Of a stretch of DNA of 64,000 nucleotides, positions 1 through 7,096 are shown in pieces. How positions within the stretch are numbered: position 1 is the first letter of the stretch; the number at the start of each line of letters is the position of its first letter. The position numbers and the translations under genes are program-made. The notes beneath the pieces were generated by a model. That model was not told the DNA's origin. It saw nothing but the letters and a program-made list of their open reading frames with translations, and did not search any database. The stretch covers positions 1 through 64,000 of the forward strand of contig NZ_JXKQ01000003.1 of the NCBI RefSeq assembly GCF_001885945.1, read 5' to 3'. Source of the DNA: Enterococcus hermanniensis (lineage in GTDB: Bacteria > Bacillota > Bacilli > Lactobacillales > Enterococcaceae).

Positions 1-43
1 TTTCGGACGGGGCTTCTTTAATTGATAGGAAGGGTGGAAAATA

Positions 44-427
44 TTGGTGATTTTAGATAATGGAGTTTTGCTTCACGAGTTCAGAAGCTTGTTAAGCAAT
101 GGGTATTTGCAAGTGTTCGTTTGGATGGTGTGTGGGGATATCATAACAGGTTTATGCAAAGGATTTTTCATTAAGGAAGGCAATAGTACTAAAGGATTAT
201 TGGGGATTGTTAAACACTTATTAGTAGTGTGTTTGGTAATCGTCGCATATCCATATTTAAAAATTATGGGCTTTGAACCAATCGCAACGAGCTTCGTATT
301 TTTCTATATTGCAGTTTATGGGATTTCAATTGTTGAAAATTTAGGTCAGTTAGGCGTTCCGTTTCCTGATTGGGTCAAAGATCGATTTTCTAAATTAAAA
401 GATGTATCTGAAAAGGAGGAAAAATAA
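44..427 (+). CDS. Phage holin (holin_4_1 / toxin-secretion type)
   Basis: A 127-residue membrane protein that would form the inner-membrane lesion letting the endolysin encoded next reach the wall. Hydrophobic segments lie near residues 20-45, 53-72 and 80-97, followed by a charged tail rich in Lys and Glu, as in the Firmicutes phage_holin_4_1 family. The start is TTG at 44 or GTG at 47, behind a GGAAGGGTGG ribosome site. The stop codon is followed immediately by the endolysin start, the classic lysis cassette order. The identification rests on topology, length and this neighbour rather than on catalytic motifs. Confidence 0.88.
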   Translation: MVILDNGVLLHEFRSLLSNGYLQVFVWMVCGDIITGLCKGFFIKEGNSTKGLLGIVKHLLVVCLVIVAYPYLKIMGFEPIATSFVFFYIAVYGISIVENLGQLGVPFPDWVKDRFSKLKDVSEKEEK

Positions 428-1609
428 ATGGTGTTAAATGGAGTAGATGTAGCGAGTTGGCAAGCTGGAATTGATTTTTCTAAAATTGCCTGTGATTTTG
501 CGATTATCAAAGCAACCGGTGGTAAAAGCTATGTAAATCCACATTGTGATACGCAATATCAAAGTGCTAAAAAGTCTGGCAAGTTATTAGGCGTGTATCA
601 TTACGCTCATGAATCAGGCATGGAAGGAACTGCCGAACAAGAAGCACAGTTTTTCCTTGATAATGTCAAAGGTTACATTGGAGAAGCTATCCTGATTTTG
701 GATTGGGAATCTTCAAATAAAGGAGACGTGAATTGGGCTAAAACATGGATGGACTATGTGTGGGCTAAAACAGGTGTTGCACCAATGTTCTATACTTACA
801 CAGGCGTATTAAATAGTTACAATTTTAGCTCGATTGCCAATGCCGATTATGGATTGTGGGTGGCTAATTACGGTACAGATGCAGTCATCAATGGTTTTAA
901 ACAACCAAGTCCGCCTTCTAGTCCTTATTGGAAATCAACAGCAATGTATCAATATTCGTCAAACACAATGTTAAGTGGTTGGGGTTCGAGATTAGATGCA
1001 AATGTATTTTATGGTGACGCAAATGCTTGGAAGGCATATGCTGGCAATAAAACGAATAGCAATTCAAACACCACAACTAACACATCAAGTACATCAGGTA
1101 AAAATGGCATTGCGATTGACAATGTTTCTAAGGATCAAGCAACGAAAATGGTTCAACGGATTCAATCAAAATACGCATGGACATTATTGAGAGATCAAGT
1201 TAAAGTCAATAAGCAAAAAGATGGACGATACACTTTAGTTATTAAGACAGGTAAAGGTAAACGATTAGATCAATCATTGGCTAGACTGAAACAAGAATTA
1301 AAATCGTATCAACCAGGTTACATGCAGCAAAACATCGCCATCGTTAACGGAGATAAAGACAACGCTCAAATTGAAGCAAGGAATATGTCCGTGGACTTTT
1401 CCAGTCATATGCGAAATTTCCTAAAAGATATTTTATTGGACGGCCAGACCTATGCGGAGAAAAACAGTTATGGCACATATGACGTTCGTGTTAAAGGTGA
1501 AGGTTTCAATAATACAGATGCACCAGTAGTTTTAAATGAAATTAAAGCATTAGGAAAAGCAAGCGACGTCAAAATCGATGCTACTCATATTAAAGGATTC
1601 AAGTACTAA
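428..1609 (+). CDS. Phage endolysin, GH25 muramidase
   Basis: Cleaves the N-acetylmuramyl-beta-1,4-N-acetylglucosamine bond of peptidoglycan at the end of the lytic cycle. Residues about 4-195 form a GH25 domain: the DVAS start motif carries Asp7, and strand motif LDWE carries Asp92 and Glu94, the family's acidic pair. A Ser/Thr/Asn-rich linker (about 209-224) leads to a C-terminal region of about 165 residues with two similar-looking alpha/beta segments that I do not recognise and that presumably bind the wall. There is no signal peptide, which fits export-independent release through the holin. The ATG follows AAGGAGGAAAAATAA directly. Confidence 0.93.
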   Translation: MVLNGVDVASWQAGIDFSKIACDFAIIKATGGKSYVNPHCDTQYQSAKKSGKLLGVYHYAHESGMEGTAEQEAQFFLDNVKGYIGEAILILDWESSNKGDVNWAKTWMDYVWAKTGVAPMFYTYTGVLNSYNFSSIANADYGLWVANYGTDAVINGFKQPSPPSSPYWKSTAMYQYSSNTMLSGWGSRLDANVFYGDANAWKAYAGNKTNSNSNTTTNTSSTSGKNGIAIDNVSKDQATKMVQRIQSKYAWTLLRDQVKVNKQKDGRYTLVIKTGKGKRLDQSLARLKQELKSYQPGYMQQNIAIVNGDKDNAQIEARNMSVDFSSHMRNFLKDILLDGQTYAEKNSYGTYDVRVKGEGFNNTDAPVVLNEIKALGKASDVKIDATHIKGFKY

Positions 1610-1720
1610 CAAACAGCCCTCTTAAATTAATTAAAGGGTATTTATGATAAAATAAAAAGAGCCCACCCGCAAAAGTGAAAGCTCTTCCTGTAGTTCATAA
1701 GTATATAGATATTATACCAC
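1607..1720 (+). terminator. Terminator-like hairpins after the lysin
   Basis: CCCTCTTAAATTAATTAAAGGG can fold around 1618-1637 and is followed by a T-rich stretch. A second pair, AAAGAGC near 1656 with GCTCTT near 1680, could form a longer hairpin before the next gene. The 15-mer AACAAACAGCCCTCT occurs here and again at about 2574, after another phage gene. Confidence 0.5.
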
Positions 1721-1738
1721 ACTTTTGGGGGCATTTAT

Positions 1739-1927
1739 ATGGGGAAAACTAACGAAAGGCTATTCCTAAGCGAGTCAGAATTATCTGAATTGAAAAATAT
1801 AATTACATTTTCTTTGGAAGAAGGATATGGAGTTTATTACTCTGAAATAGAAACTACAAAAAAAGTTTTACTCAAAATATTTCCAGAGGAATTTGAAAAG
1901 ATAGTTCGAAATTCAATAGTGGAATAG
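1739..1927 (+). CDS. Small phage-linked protein of unknown function
   Basis: A 62-residue soluble, acidic protein with no signal peptide or membrane segment. It is preceded by TTTTGGGGGCATTTAT, a good ribosome site for the ATG at 1739. The next gene starts 10 bases after its stop, so the two probably form one transcript. The region lies after the lysis cassette, where temperate phages of Firmicutes often carry accessory cargo. I do not recognise the family. Confidence 0.6.
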   Translation: MGKTNERLFLSESELSELKNIITFSLEEGYGVYYSEIETTKKVLLKIFPEEFEKIVRNSIVE

Positions 1928-1937
1928 AAAATCATCT

Positions 1938-2573
1938 ATGGATAAGAAAGAGCAAGCATTGCTAAATGAGCGTCTGAAAAAGTTTTACCTGAGATTATTC
2001 GATGAATCGGATGTCTATTTATTACTGATTATGTTACGTCAGCACAGCAAAAAGAACAGCATAGTATTTGAACTAGCTAATTTTGTTGCTCATAGGGAGC
2101 GTGATCGCGGAATGTTGCATAAGTACATTCTCGAAACGAAACTGAAAGCAGAAAAAATAGGTGTAGAATCTACAACAATAGTAATAAAGGAAAGATTTAA
2201 AACTGCTGATCTTTTTAAAGATATAAACCAGATACTACTCGAATTAGAATTTTTACCTCTACCTAATGAAATATCTAATGAAATAATGGTGTGTGTAATA
2301 TCACTTTTACAGGATGTTAAATTGGTGAATAACAATAAAATAATAGGTCATTTAGTGTTAGCTATATCTAAGGATGAGATTGAGCTTATGGGGAGCGTCA
2401 AACCAAAAGGAAAGATATATAAAACTACGAACATCAAAATTAATTTTCCGGTGTTAAAGGCAGAGAATATTTTCTATACTCCTATAACAAAAAGAGAAAT
2501 AGAAAATACAGTCTTAACTGTTCGTGACGCAAGTGGTAAATTAGTATTAACTAACGTTGCAAAAAACGAATAA
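1938..2573 (+). CDS. Unknown protein at the prophage end
   Basis: A 211-residue soluble protein, Lys/Glu-rich and predicted mostly helical up to about residue 130, with a beta-rich C-terminal part ending in LTVRDASGKLVLTN. No catalytic motif is recognisable. The start is the ATG at 1938; its ribosome site is weak, suggesting coupling to the 62-residue gene just upstream. A hairpin terminator follows directly. Position after holin and lysin makes it a candidate lysogenic-conversion or cargo gene, but that is inference from location only. Confidence 0.65.
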   Translation: MDKKEQALLNERLKKFYLRLFDESDVYLLLIMLRQHSKKNSIVFELANFVAHRERDRGMLHKYILETKLKAEKIGVESTTIVIKERFKTADLFKDINQILLELEFLPLPNEISNEIMVCVISLLQDVKLVNNNKIIGHLVLAISKDEIELMGSVKPKGKIYKTTNIKINFPVLKAENIFYTPITKREIENTVLTVRDASGKLVLTNVAKNE

Positions 2574-2578
2574 ACAAA

Positions 2579-2614
2579 CAGCCCTCTACAGTTTTGTAGG
2601 GGGCTTATTTTTGT
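2579..2614 (+). terminator. Rho-independent terminator
   Basis: AGCCCTCTACA pairs with TGTAGGGGGCT, followed by TATTTTT. It ends the phage cargo transcript. Confidence 0.85.
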
Positions 2615-2647
2615 GCTTTCTTAATTGTAATTAAGATAGAAGAAGTC

Positions 2648-2679
2648 TCCCAGACTTAATTAGTTGGGAGTTTTTTTTT
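2648..2679 (+). terminator. Second terminator in tandem
   Basis: CTCCCAGACTTAATTAGTTGGGAG forms a short hairpin followed by eight T residues. It backs up the terminator just upstream. Confidence 0.75.
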
Positions 2680-2755
2680 ATAAGTATATAATGCTTGCAA
2701 AGTAATCGTTTTCTCTGTATGTTTAACTTTGGTGGGAAGTCACTCGCCCATCGAA

Positions 2756-2814
2756 AAAGGACGTCAGATACAGTTACTTGGGGAAGTAGGCTGTGGGGAA
2801 ATCTGACGTCCTTT
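2756..2814. ncRNA. Long structured hairpin, possible RNA element
   Basis: A perfect 14-bp stem (2756-2769 with 2801-2814, containing GGACGTCAGAT) encloses a second stem ACAG/CTGT (2770-2773 with 2791-2794) and a third TACTT/AAGTA (2775-2779 with 2784-2788) capped by GGGG. The 3' side is followed by GTTTATTTTAAC, only moderately T-rich. No coding frame covers it. It could be a terminator, a processed RNA or a DNA-level inverted repeat near the prophage boundary. Confidence 0.5.
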
Positions 2815-2886
2815 GTTTATTTTAACATTGAAAAAAAAAAATACTAGCTTTTTAATAAAACGGTAAAACTTTATTAAGGATATAAT

Positions 2887-2915
2887 TTGTTTAATTTGAT
2901 TTAAAGTGCTATAAT
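2887..2915 (+). promoter_or_regulatory. SigmaA-type promoter of a possible short RNA
   Basis: TTGTTT at 2887-2892 and TATAAT at 2910-2915 are separated by exactly 17 bases. No start codon with a ribosome site follows; instead a terminator begins about 30 bases downstream. Confidence 0.6.
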
Positions 2916-2920
2916 TGTTT

Positions 2921-2993
2921 TATCAAACATAGGTTTCCTTACAGGGAAAGTCAGTCAGTCCACTTTATGAGTGATCTGGCTGGCTTTTTTTAT
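2921..2993 (+). ncRNA. Candidate small RNA of about 70 nt
   Basis: The stretch runs from the predicted start of the promoter above to a strong intrinsic terminator. The terminator stem pairs AAAGTCAGTCAG (2947-2958) with CTGGCTGGCTTT, extended by CACT/AGTG around the loop TTATG and followed by a T run. The 3' end overlaps, on the opposite strand, the last codons of the leftward gene ending at 2990. No peptide of note is encoded. A promoter and terminator with nothing coding between them is the pattern of a small regulatory RNA, but transcription is not shown. Confidence 0.45.
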
Positions 2994-3244
2994 ATCGCTA
3001 TTCGATTAAATTCCATCATCATTTTAGTCTGACCGATTACCGCATATTTCTTCACAATGAACTGTTTCCTACTATTATATAAACCAGCAACAACTACATG
3101 CATGCCGTCTTCTACGTCAGCTAAAAAGTTCAACGAGTGACCAGCAATTAAACACGATTGATTATCCAATTTGAAATACACAAGGGGACGTTCAGAAAAC
3201 TCTAATATTTTGATACTACTCACAATACCATTCATTGTCTGCAT
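2990..3244 (-). CDS. Small beta-rich protein in an SOS-controlled pair
   Basis: An 84-residue protein with alternating hydrophobic residues, predicted mostly beta and resembling an OB-like barrel; the function is unknown. Its ATG is two bases past the stop of the upstream gene behind AAGGCGG, so the two are one operon. Its segment around GMHVVVAGLYNSRKQFIVKK aligns by eye with the small protein at 21447-21716, which lies next to a secreted nuclease. The LexA box in front of the operon suggests a role in the response to DNA damage or in prophage induction. Confidence 0.7.
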   Translation of the reverse strand: MQTMNGIVSSIKILEFSERPLVYFKLDNQSCLIAGHSLNFLADVEDGMHVVVAGLYNSRKQFIVKKYAVIGQTKMMMEFNRIAI

Positions 3245-3246
3245 AA

Positions 3247-3534
3247 TTATTGCCGCCTTTCAATTCGCTGAAATTTATATTTATATAATTTGAGCTTAGG
3301 AATCGTCTCATTGATAACAATATCGAAGTAAAAAACATGATCTAATCCATCTCTAGTTTTATGTTTAGGTATTCTAAAACAAGGAATATCTCTTTCATTC
3401 ATAAGATACAATAATTCATCTTGAATAGTAAAAAAAGGAAGGTCGGTATCTACAACTTTCATAAAGTCTGCAGCTAGCTTTTCTGTTAGCAACGGTTTGT
3501 AATAGAAAGCTACTTCTGATTTGTTGACCATCAT
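3247..3534 (-). CDS. DUF5960-like small protein, SOS-controlled
   Basis: A 95-residue protein, counted from the ATG at 3534 that sits 6 bases after GAGGTG; a GTG three codons earlier lacks spacing. The pattern of an N-terminal helix, a DLPFFTI segment, then a DGLDHVFYFDI strand resembles the DUF5960 family of Enterococcus and Streptococcus, whose members I recall near UmuC-type polymerases; this is from memory and approximate. No polymerase gene is present here. It is first in a two-gene operon driven by a promoter carrying a LexA box. Confidence 0.7.
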   Translation of the reverse strand: MMVNKSEVAFYYKPLLTEKLAADFMKVVDTDLPFFTIQDELLYLMNERDIPCFRIPKHKTRDGLDHVFYFDIVINETIPKLKLYKYKFQRIERRQ

Positions 3535-3552
3535 ATCGCTCACCTCAAATTT

Positions 3553-3582
3553 ATTATACGAACAAATGTTCTGATTTGTAAA
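3553..3582 (-). promoter_or_regulatory. Promoter with embedded LexA (SOS) box
   Basis: Reading leftwards, TTTACA (3582-3577) and TATAAT (3558-3553) flank an 18-base spacer. The spacer contains the 14-mer at 3559-3572 that reads CGAACAAATGTTCT on the plus strand, an exact GAAC-N4-GTTC core of the Gram-positive LexA/DinR box. Bound LexA would block RNA polymerase, and DNA damage would release it. Confidence 0.75.
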
Positions 3583-3909
3583 GCGAACAGATTATTAAAT
3601 TGAATTCATAAGGGACAAAAAAGGGGCAAAAAACTATTAATCAGTGACATACTGTTGAATAATCTAAGTGGCTATAAATTGATTGAAAAACTGATAGTAA
3701 TAAGCATTGAAAGACCATTGATTATCCAACGATATTAACTGGTTCGTTTATGCCGTAAGAACCGGAAAGATTTTTTAATTTAAAAAATGATTTTGCTATA
3801 ATTTGATATTTCAAAAAGAGAGAACCTTTATTTAAAAGGTTCTCTCTTTTTATATAGTTATCATAAGTATTGATATAAAGCAAAAATGCCCAAAATTTAG
3901 TAACTGTAT
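3583..3909. other. Intergenic region, probable prophage/chromosome junction
   Basis: About 330 bases without a supported gene. It holds a promoter-like TATAAT near 3798 followed almost at once by the strong hairpin at 3819-3850. The purine-rich text AAGGGACAAAAAAGGGGC lies near 3610. An attachment core cannot be named because the other prophage end is outside the window. Confidence 0.4.
3817..3853. terminator. Bidirectional terminator
   Basis: AAAAGAGAGAACCTTT pairs with AAAGGTTCTCTCTTTT around a short loop, with A and T runs on either side. It can end the leftward nuclease/thioredoxin transcript and any rightward RNA. Confidence 0.85.
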
Positions 3910-4410
3910 TTATCTATTAGATTTATTTAATAGTGAAACTGTTTCTTTTTTTATTAGTTTTTCTCTATCTAATTTAATATTAGGATCAACTAAGCCGATT
4001 TGAGCTGTAAGATCTTTTTTCTTATTTATGATAACTATAAATGGAACAATTATTTCATTGCCATTTTGAGACTGCGAAATTATATGTTGTAAAGATAATT
4101 TATTCTTTTTTGTGAAGGCCTCATTATGAATATTAGTAGTCCAAATAGGTGTTTTTTTAATAGTTGCTTCCTTCTTCAAAATTGGTAAAATCTCTTCACA
4201 CCAAGGGCATTCTGGAAAATAGAAGAAATAAACACCAGGCTCTCTTTTTTCAATACGACTAAAAACTTGAGTATCATCCTGTGCTATATAAGTATTAGAA
4301 TCCGAATTTTTTTGTTTAAATAGATAAAATCCAGTTATTACTAATATTAATAGTAGTAATAAAACAAATGAAAATATTATCCTTTTTCGAATAGAGAAAT
4401 TTATAGTCAT
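3910..4410 (-). CDS. Membrane-anchored thioredoxin-like oxidoreductase
   Basis: A 166-residue protein with one N-terminal membrane helix (about 10-31) and an extracytoplasmic thioredoxin-like domain. The active-site motif is Cys68-Pro-Trp-Cys71, preceded by VYFFYFPE, the beta strand expected before CxxC, and a cis-proline candidate lies in IIVPFIV. It overlaps the stop of the nuclease gene by four bases (ATGA), so the two are translationally coupled. The nuclease has two cysteines in its C-terminal tail, so this protein may form or repair that disulfide. That partnership is inference from the coupling. The family also includes bacteriocin accessory and BdbA-like proteins. Confidence 0.8.
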   Translation of the reverse strand: MTINFSIRKRIIFSFVLLLLLILVITGFYLFKQKNSDSNTYIAQDDTQVFSRIEKREPGVYFFYFPECPWCEEILPILKKEATIKKTPIWTTNIHNEAFTKKNKLSLQHIISQSQNGNEIIVPFIVIINKKKDLTAQIGLVDPNIKLDREKLIKKETVSLLNKSNR

Positions 4411-5894
4411 CTAACCCATCCACCATGGCCGTAACAAGAATTGGCTTTTCCTCTTGCACTAGGATCGCCACTAGCGGGGCTGCCATCTTTACAGTATCCT
4501 GTTATACCACTTTGATTTTGTTGTGTAGCAGCTTGTTCTTGAGCTTGACGTTGAGCCTCAGCAGCAGCTTGTTCTTGAGCTTGACGTTGGGCCTCAGCAG
4601 CAGCTTGTTCTTGAGCTTGACGTTTGGCCTCAGCAGCAGCTTGTTCTTGAGCTTGACGTTTGGCCTCAGCAGCGGCTTGTTCTTGAGCTTGACGTTTGGC
4701 CTCAGCAGCGGCTTGTTCTTGAGCTTGACGTTTGGCCTCAGCAGCGGCTTGTTCTTGGGCTTGACGTTTGGCCTCAGCAGCGGCTTGTTCTTGAGCTTGA
4801 CGTTTGGCCTCAGCAGCGGCTTGTTCTTGAGCTTGACGTTTGGCCTCAGCAGCGGCTTGTTCTTGAGCTTGACGTTTGGCCTCAGCAGCGGCTTGTTCTT
4901 GAGCTTGGCGTTTGGCTTCGGCAGCAGCTTGTTCTTGATCTTTTTTTTCATCCTCTTTTTTCTGTTGAGCCTCTTGCTTTTCTTTACTTGTTTGGCTTGT
5001 CCCGTCAGCGTAATTTATAGTTACGCCCTCTTGCACATTAAAAATATAAATATTAAATTTGATAGTGTTACTACCGATAGATTGTGCCATCATATGGACA
5101 CCGCGAGCTAGAAGCTCATCTCCACGAAATACTGGTGTTACTGAATATCTAACATAGTTGTTTTTTTCTTTTTCCAAGTAGGTTTTAATATCCATTTCAT
5201 AGCGAAGCATTTCTGGATTATTCAATTGTGCTGTTCCTGTGATAAGGTTTTTCCAGTTATCATTCTCACCAGAAAGGGCATACCCAATCAAATGTGAACG
5301 ATTATAAAGATACCCTTTATCAATTTTCTTATTATGCCATCCGGTAGGTTTAACATTAGAAATATCTCCACGCTTTGCTGTAGGCATTAATGATTGATTT
5401 AACATCGCCTCTGCTGAAGTAGCACGATTGAGTTTATCAAGGTCGCCGTATTTTTCCCACGCCTTGTTTGCTAAAGATAAATCGTCTTCAGAAAAGGTAG
5501 GTTTGTTGTCATTTACTTCAATTGTTTGATTTTTGCTATATTCTAAATTTGCTAGATTATTATTATCTTGTTTTACTCTATCAGTAAATGAAATAAGTGC
5601 TTGCTTTTGAGTGTTCTTTTCCTCATTCTTTTTTTTATTATTTTTCTTTTTTTCTGAAGAACTTGAATCAGAGTTATTTTTTATTTTAGTTGGCTGAGTG
5701 CTACTGATTTTTGTTTCTGCTGTTTTATTTTCGGCTGGCTCTATTAGAATACCACCTACAACAAATACAATAAAAGCGCCTAGAATAATTAACAGCTCTG
5801 GCTTCTTAGGAGATTTCTTGAAAAACGATCTAATGAATCTGATTACCCCAAAAATAAATCCAAAAATTCCTACAAGTATTAATAAAGTTCCCAT
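4407..5894 (-). CDS. Membrane-anchored DNA/RNA non-specific nuclease with repeat arm and Cys tail
   Basis: A 495-residue protein from the ATG at 5894. Two membrane helices (about 4-23 and 34-50) are followed by a charged linker and a beta-beta-alpha metal nuclease domain (Endonuclea_NS_2/EndA type, about 110-290). Its Asn198-Arg-Ser-His201 followed by LIGY occupies the position of the DRGH catalytic motif, His being the general base. Then come 11 near-identical 12-residue units (AAAEAKRQAQEQ), likely a long helix, and a tail CKDGSPASGD...CYGHGGW resembling DUF3761. It would degrade extracellular nucleic acid at the cell surface. It is paralogous to the lipoprotein nuclease at 20474-21424 and coupled to the thioredoxin-like gene downstream. 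Confidence 0.85.
   Translation of the reverse strand: MGTLLILVGIFGFIFGVIRFIRSFFKKSPKKPELLIILGAFIVFVVGGILIEPAENKTAETKISSTQPTKIKNNSDSSSSEKKKNNKKKNEEKNTQKQALISFTDRVKQDNNNLANLEYSKNQTIEVNDNKPTFSEDDLSLANKAWEKYGDLDKLNRATSAEAMLNQSLMPTAKRGDISNVKPTGWHNKKIDKGYLYNRSHLIGYALSGENDNWKNLITGTAQLNNPEMLRYEMDIKTYLEKEKNNYVRYSVTPVFRGDELLARGVHMMAQSIGSNTIKFNIYIFNVQEGVTINYADGTSQTSKEKQEAQQKKEDEKKDQEQAAAEAKRQAQEQAAAEAKRQAQEQAAAEAKRQAQEQAAAEAKRQAQEQAAAEAKRQAQEQAAAEAKRQAQEQAAAEAKRQAQEQAAAEAKRQAQEQAAAEAKRQAQEQAAAEAQRQAQEQAAAEAQRQAQEQAATQQNQSGITGYCKDGSPASGDPSARGKANSCYGHGGWVR
4530..4935 (-). repeat. Tandem array of a 36-bp unit (11 copies) inside the nuclease
   Basis: Eleven copies of a 36-bp unit run without spacers and encode AAAEAKRQAQEQ; nine have Lys and the two nearest the C-terminus have Gln at the sixth position. 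Most copies differ by single third-position changes (GCG/GCA, GGC/GAG neighbours), which is typical of recent slippage or unequal exchange. Copy number is likely to vary between strains. Confidence 0.95.
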
Positions 5895-5896
5895 CT

Positions 5897-5917
5897 TTAT
5901 CCCCCATACAATTTCAT
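5897..5917 (-). promoter_or_regulatory. Mini-ORF with strong ribosome site before the nuclease
   Basis: AGGAGGAG, the best ribosome site in this stretch, is followed by ATG and only six sense codons (MKLYGG) before TAA. The nuclease ATG lies two bases past that TAA behind GGGGG. The layout suggests re-initiation or translational coupling to set nuclease output. It could also be chance; no peptide function is claimed. Confidence 0.4.
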
Positions 5918-6416
5918 TTTTCTCCTCCTGATTAATTTCAGGCAATAGTAGTCGCCATAAATACTCAAATAAGTCACTATATATTTTGTTGTAGAAATAA
6001 TTCTCTAAAATTCATTTTTTTATTCTTGAAATACATAAAATTTAAGATACGTGAGCTGAGTGAGCCCAAATTATTTATTTTTTTTTAATGTTATCCTTTC
6101 CATAAAGTTGCAATCTTATATCTAGTTGTTATTGCACTTTTCATTCTGAATTCAAGTAAGATATTTCTATTTTTTATGACTTTATTTTCAATATAATTTT
6201 GACTCTATAATTAACATTTTATACTAGTATTTACAATATAAAAACTAAAAAATGAAACACATAACAATACGGTAATAAAAAAAGTGATTATTATTTAGAA
6301 TAGGCTTAAAAAGTAGGGTATATGATTAGAGAGTATTAATATAGTTGTTTTGCGATTATTTTATGAATTAATGGATAATTTAGATTGGAACAATCTGCTT
6401 AAGTATTACCCAATAT
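5918..6416. other. AT-rich intergenic stretch
   Basis: About 500 bases with no open frame of useful length and very high A+T content. It must contain the promoter of the leftward nuclease operon. I could not single out one -35/-10 pair with confidence. Confidence 0.5.
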
Positions 6417-6457
6417 AAATCCCCCTAAGTCAGTTTTCATCTGACTTAGGGGGATTT
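6417..6457. terminator. 17-bp perfect hairpin, terminator of the VOC gene
   Basis: AAATCCCCCTAAGTCAG (6417-6433) is the exact complement of 6441-6457, with loop TTTTCAT. It lies just past the stop of the leftward VOC gene. Confidence 0.8.
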
Positions 6458-6491
6458 ATCTATTAAGAATTTTTTTTATGATGGTTTTAAT

Positions 6492-6914
6492 TTAAATCAA
6501 ACGACTATGCATAGGATGTTCATTATTGAACTGAATCAGATCCCATAAATTACCATATAAATCTTTGAAAACAGCAACAGTTCCATAGTCAGCGACTTTC
6601 GGGTCTCTGACAAATTCAATTCCTTTAGAAAGCAAACGTTGATAATCTCCATGAAAGTCATCGGTTCCAAGAAAGAGAAAGACTCTGCCACCTGATTGGT
6701 TACCAACAAAATCTTTTTGAATTGAATTAGATGCTTTCGCTAATAAAATAGTTGTTCCATTTGAATTTTTTGGGGAAACTACGACCCATCTTTTGTCTTG
6801 TTCAGGTTGATACGTGTCTTCGATAAGAGTGAAATCTAGCTTTTGTGTATAAAAGTGAATTGCTTCATCATAATCATCTACAACTAAAGCAATATGAACA
6901 ATACTTTGTTTCAT
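6492..6914 (-). CDS. VOC / glyoxalase-bleomycin-resistance-fold protein
   Basis: A 140-residue protein from the ATG at 6914, chosen because AAGGAGG lies seven bases upstream. Two beta-alpha-beta-beta-beta modules typical of the vicinal oxygen chelate fold are visible: HIALVVDDYDEAIHFYTQKL at the N-terminus, then a second module ending in AVFKDLYGNLWDLIQF. The opening His and the closing Glu/Gln region are where VOC enzymes bind metal, but the usual final Glu appears as Gln, so the activity and substrate are uncertain. It stands alone with its own terminator. Confidence 0.8.
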   Translation of the reverse strand: MKQSIVHIALVVDDYDEAIHFYTQKLDFTLIEDTYQPEQDKRWVVVSPKNSNGTTILLAKASNSIQKDFVGNQSGGRVFLFLGTDDFHGDYQRLLSKGIEFVRDPKVADYGTVAVFKDLYGNLWDLIQFNNEHPMHSRLI

Positions 6915-7096
6915 TAGAGAATCCTCCTTAGGATAAGTTGTACAAATAGAATAGCAATTTTGATAAGTAAAGTAAAAAGCGATGTTCTTGAATTTAAGTG
7001 GCATGTCTAGGAAAACCGTTCATCGTAAAATCATCCTTATCCTCTGAATTGATATATAATAGACGTATAAATAAAAAACTTGAAATGAGGGATACT

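Noticed and set aside
3583-3909. Prophage right attachment site
   Set aside because: No integrase or left end is present for comparison, so no core can be defined.
4530-4935. Regular 36-bp periodicity resembling a CRISPR array
   Set aside because: The units abut with no unique spacers and are translated in frame.
4425-5111. Long open frames on the plus strand and in another minus frame through the nuclease repeats
   Set aside because: They are shadows of the low-complexity 36-bp array, with repeated Leu/Phe/Ser or Lys/Pro/Asn composition and no ribosome sites; the nuclease frame extends through a real domain.
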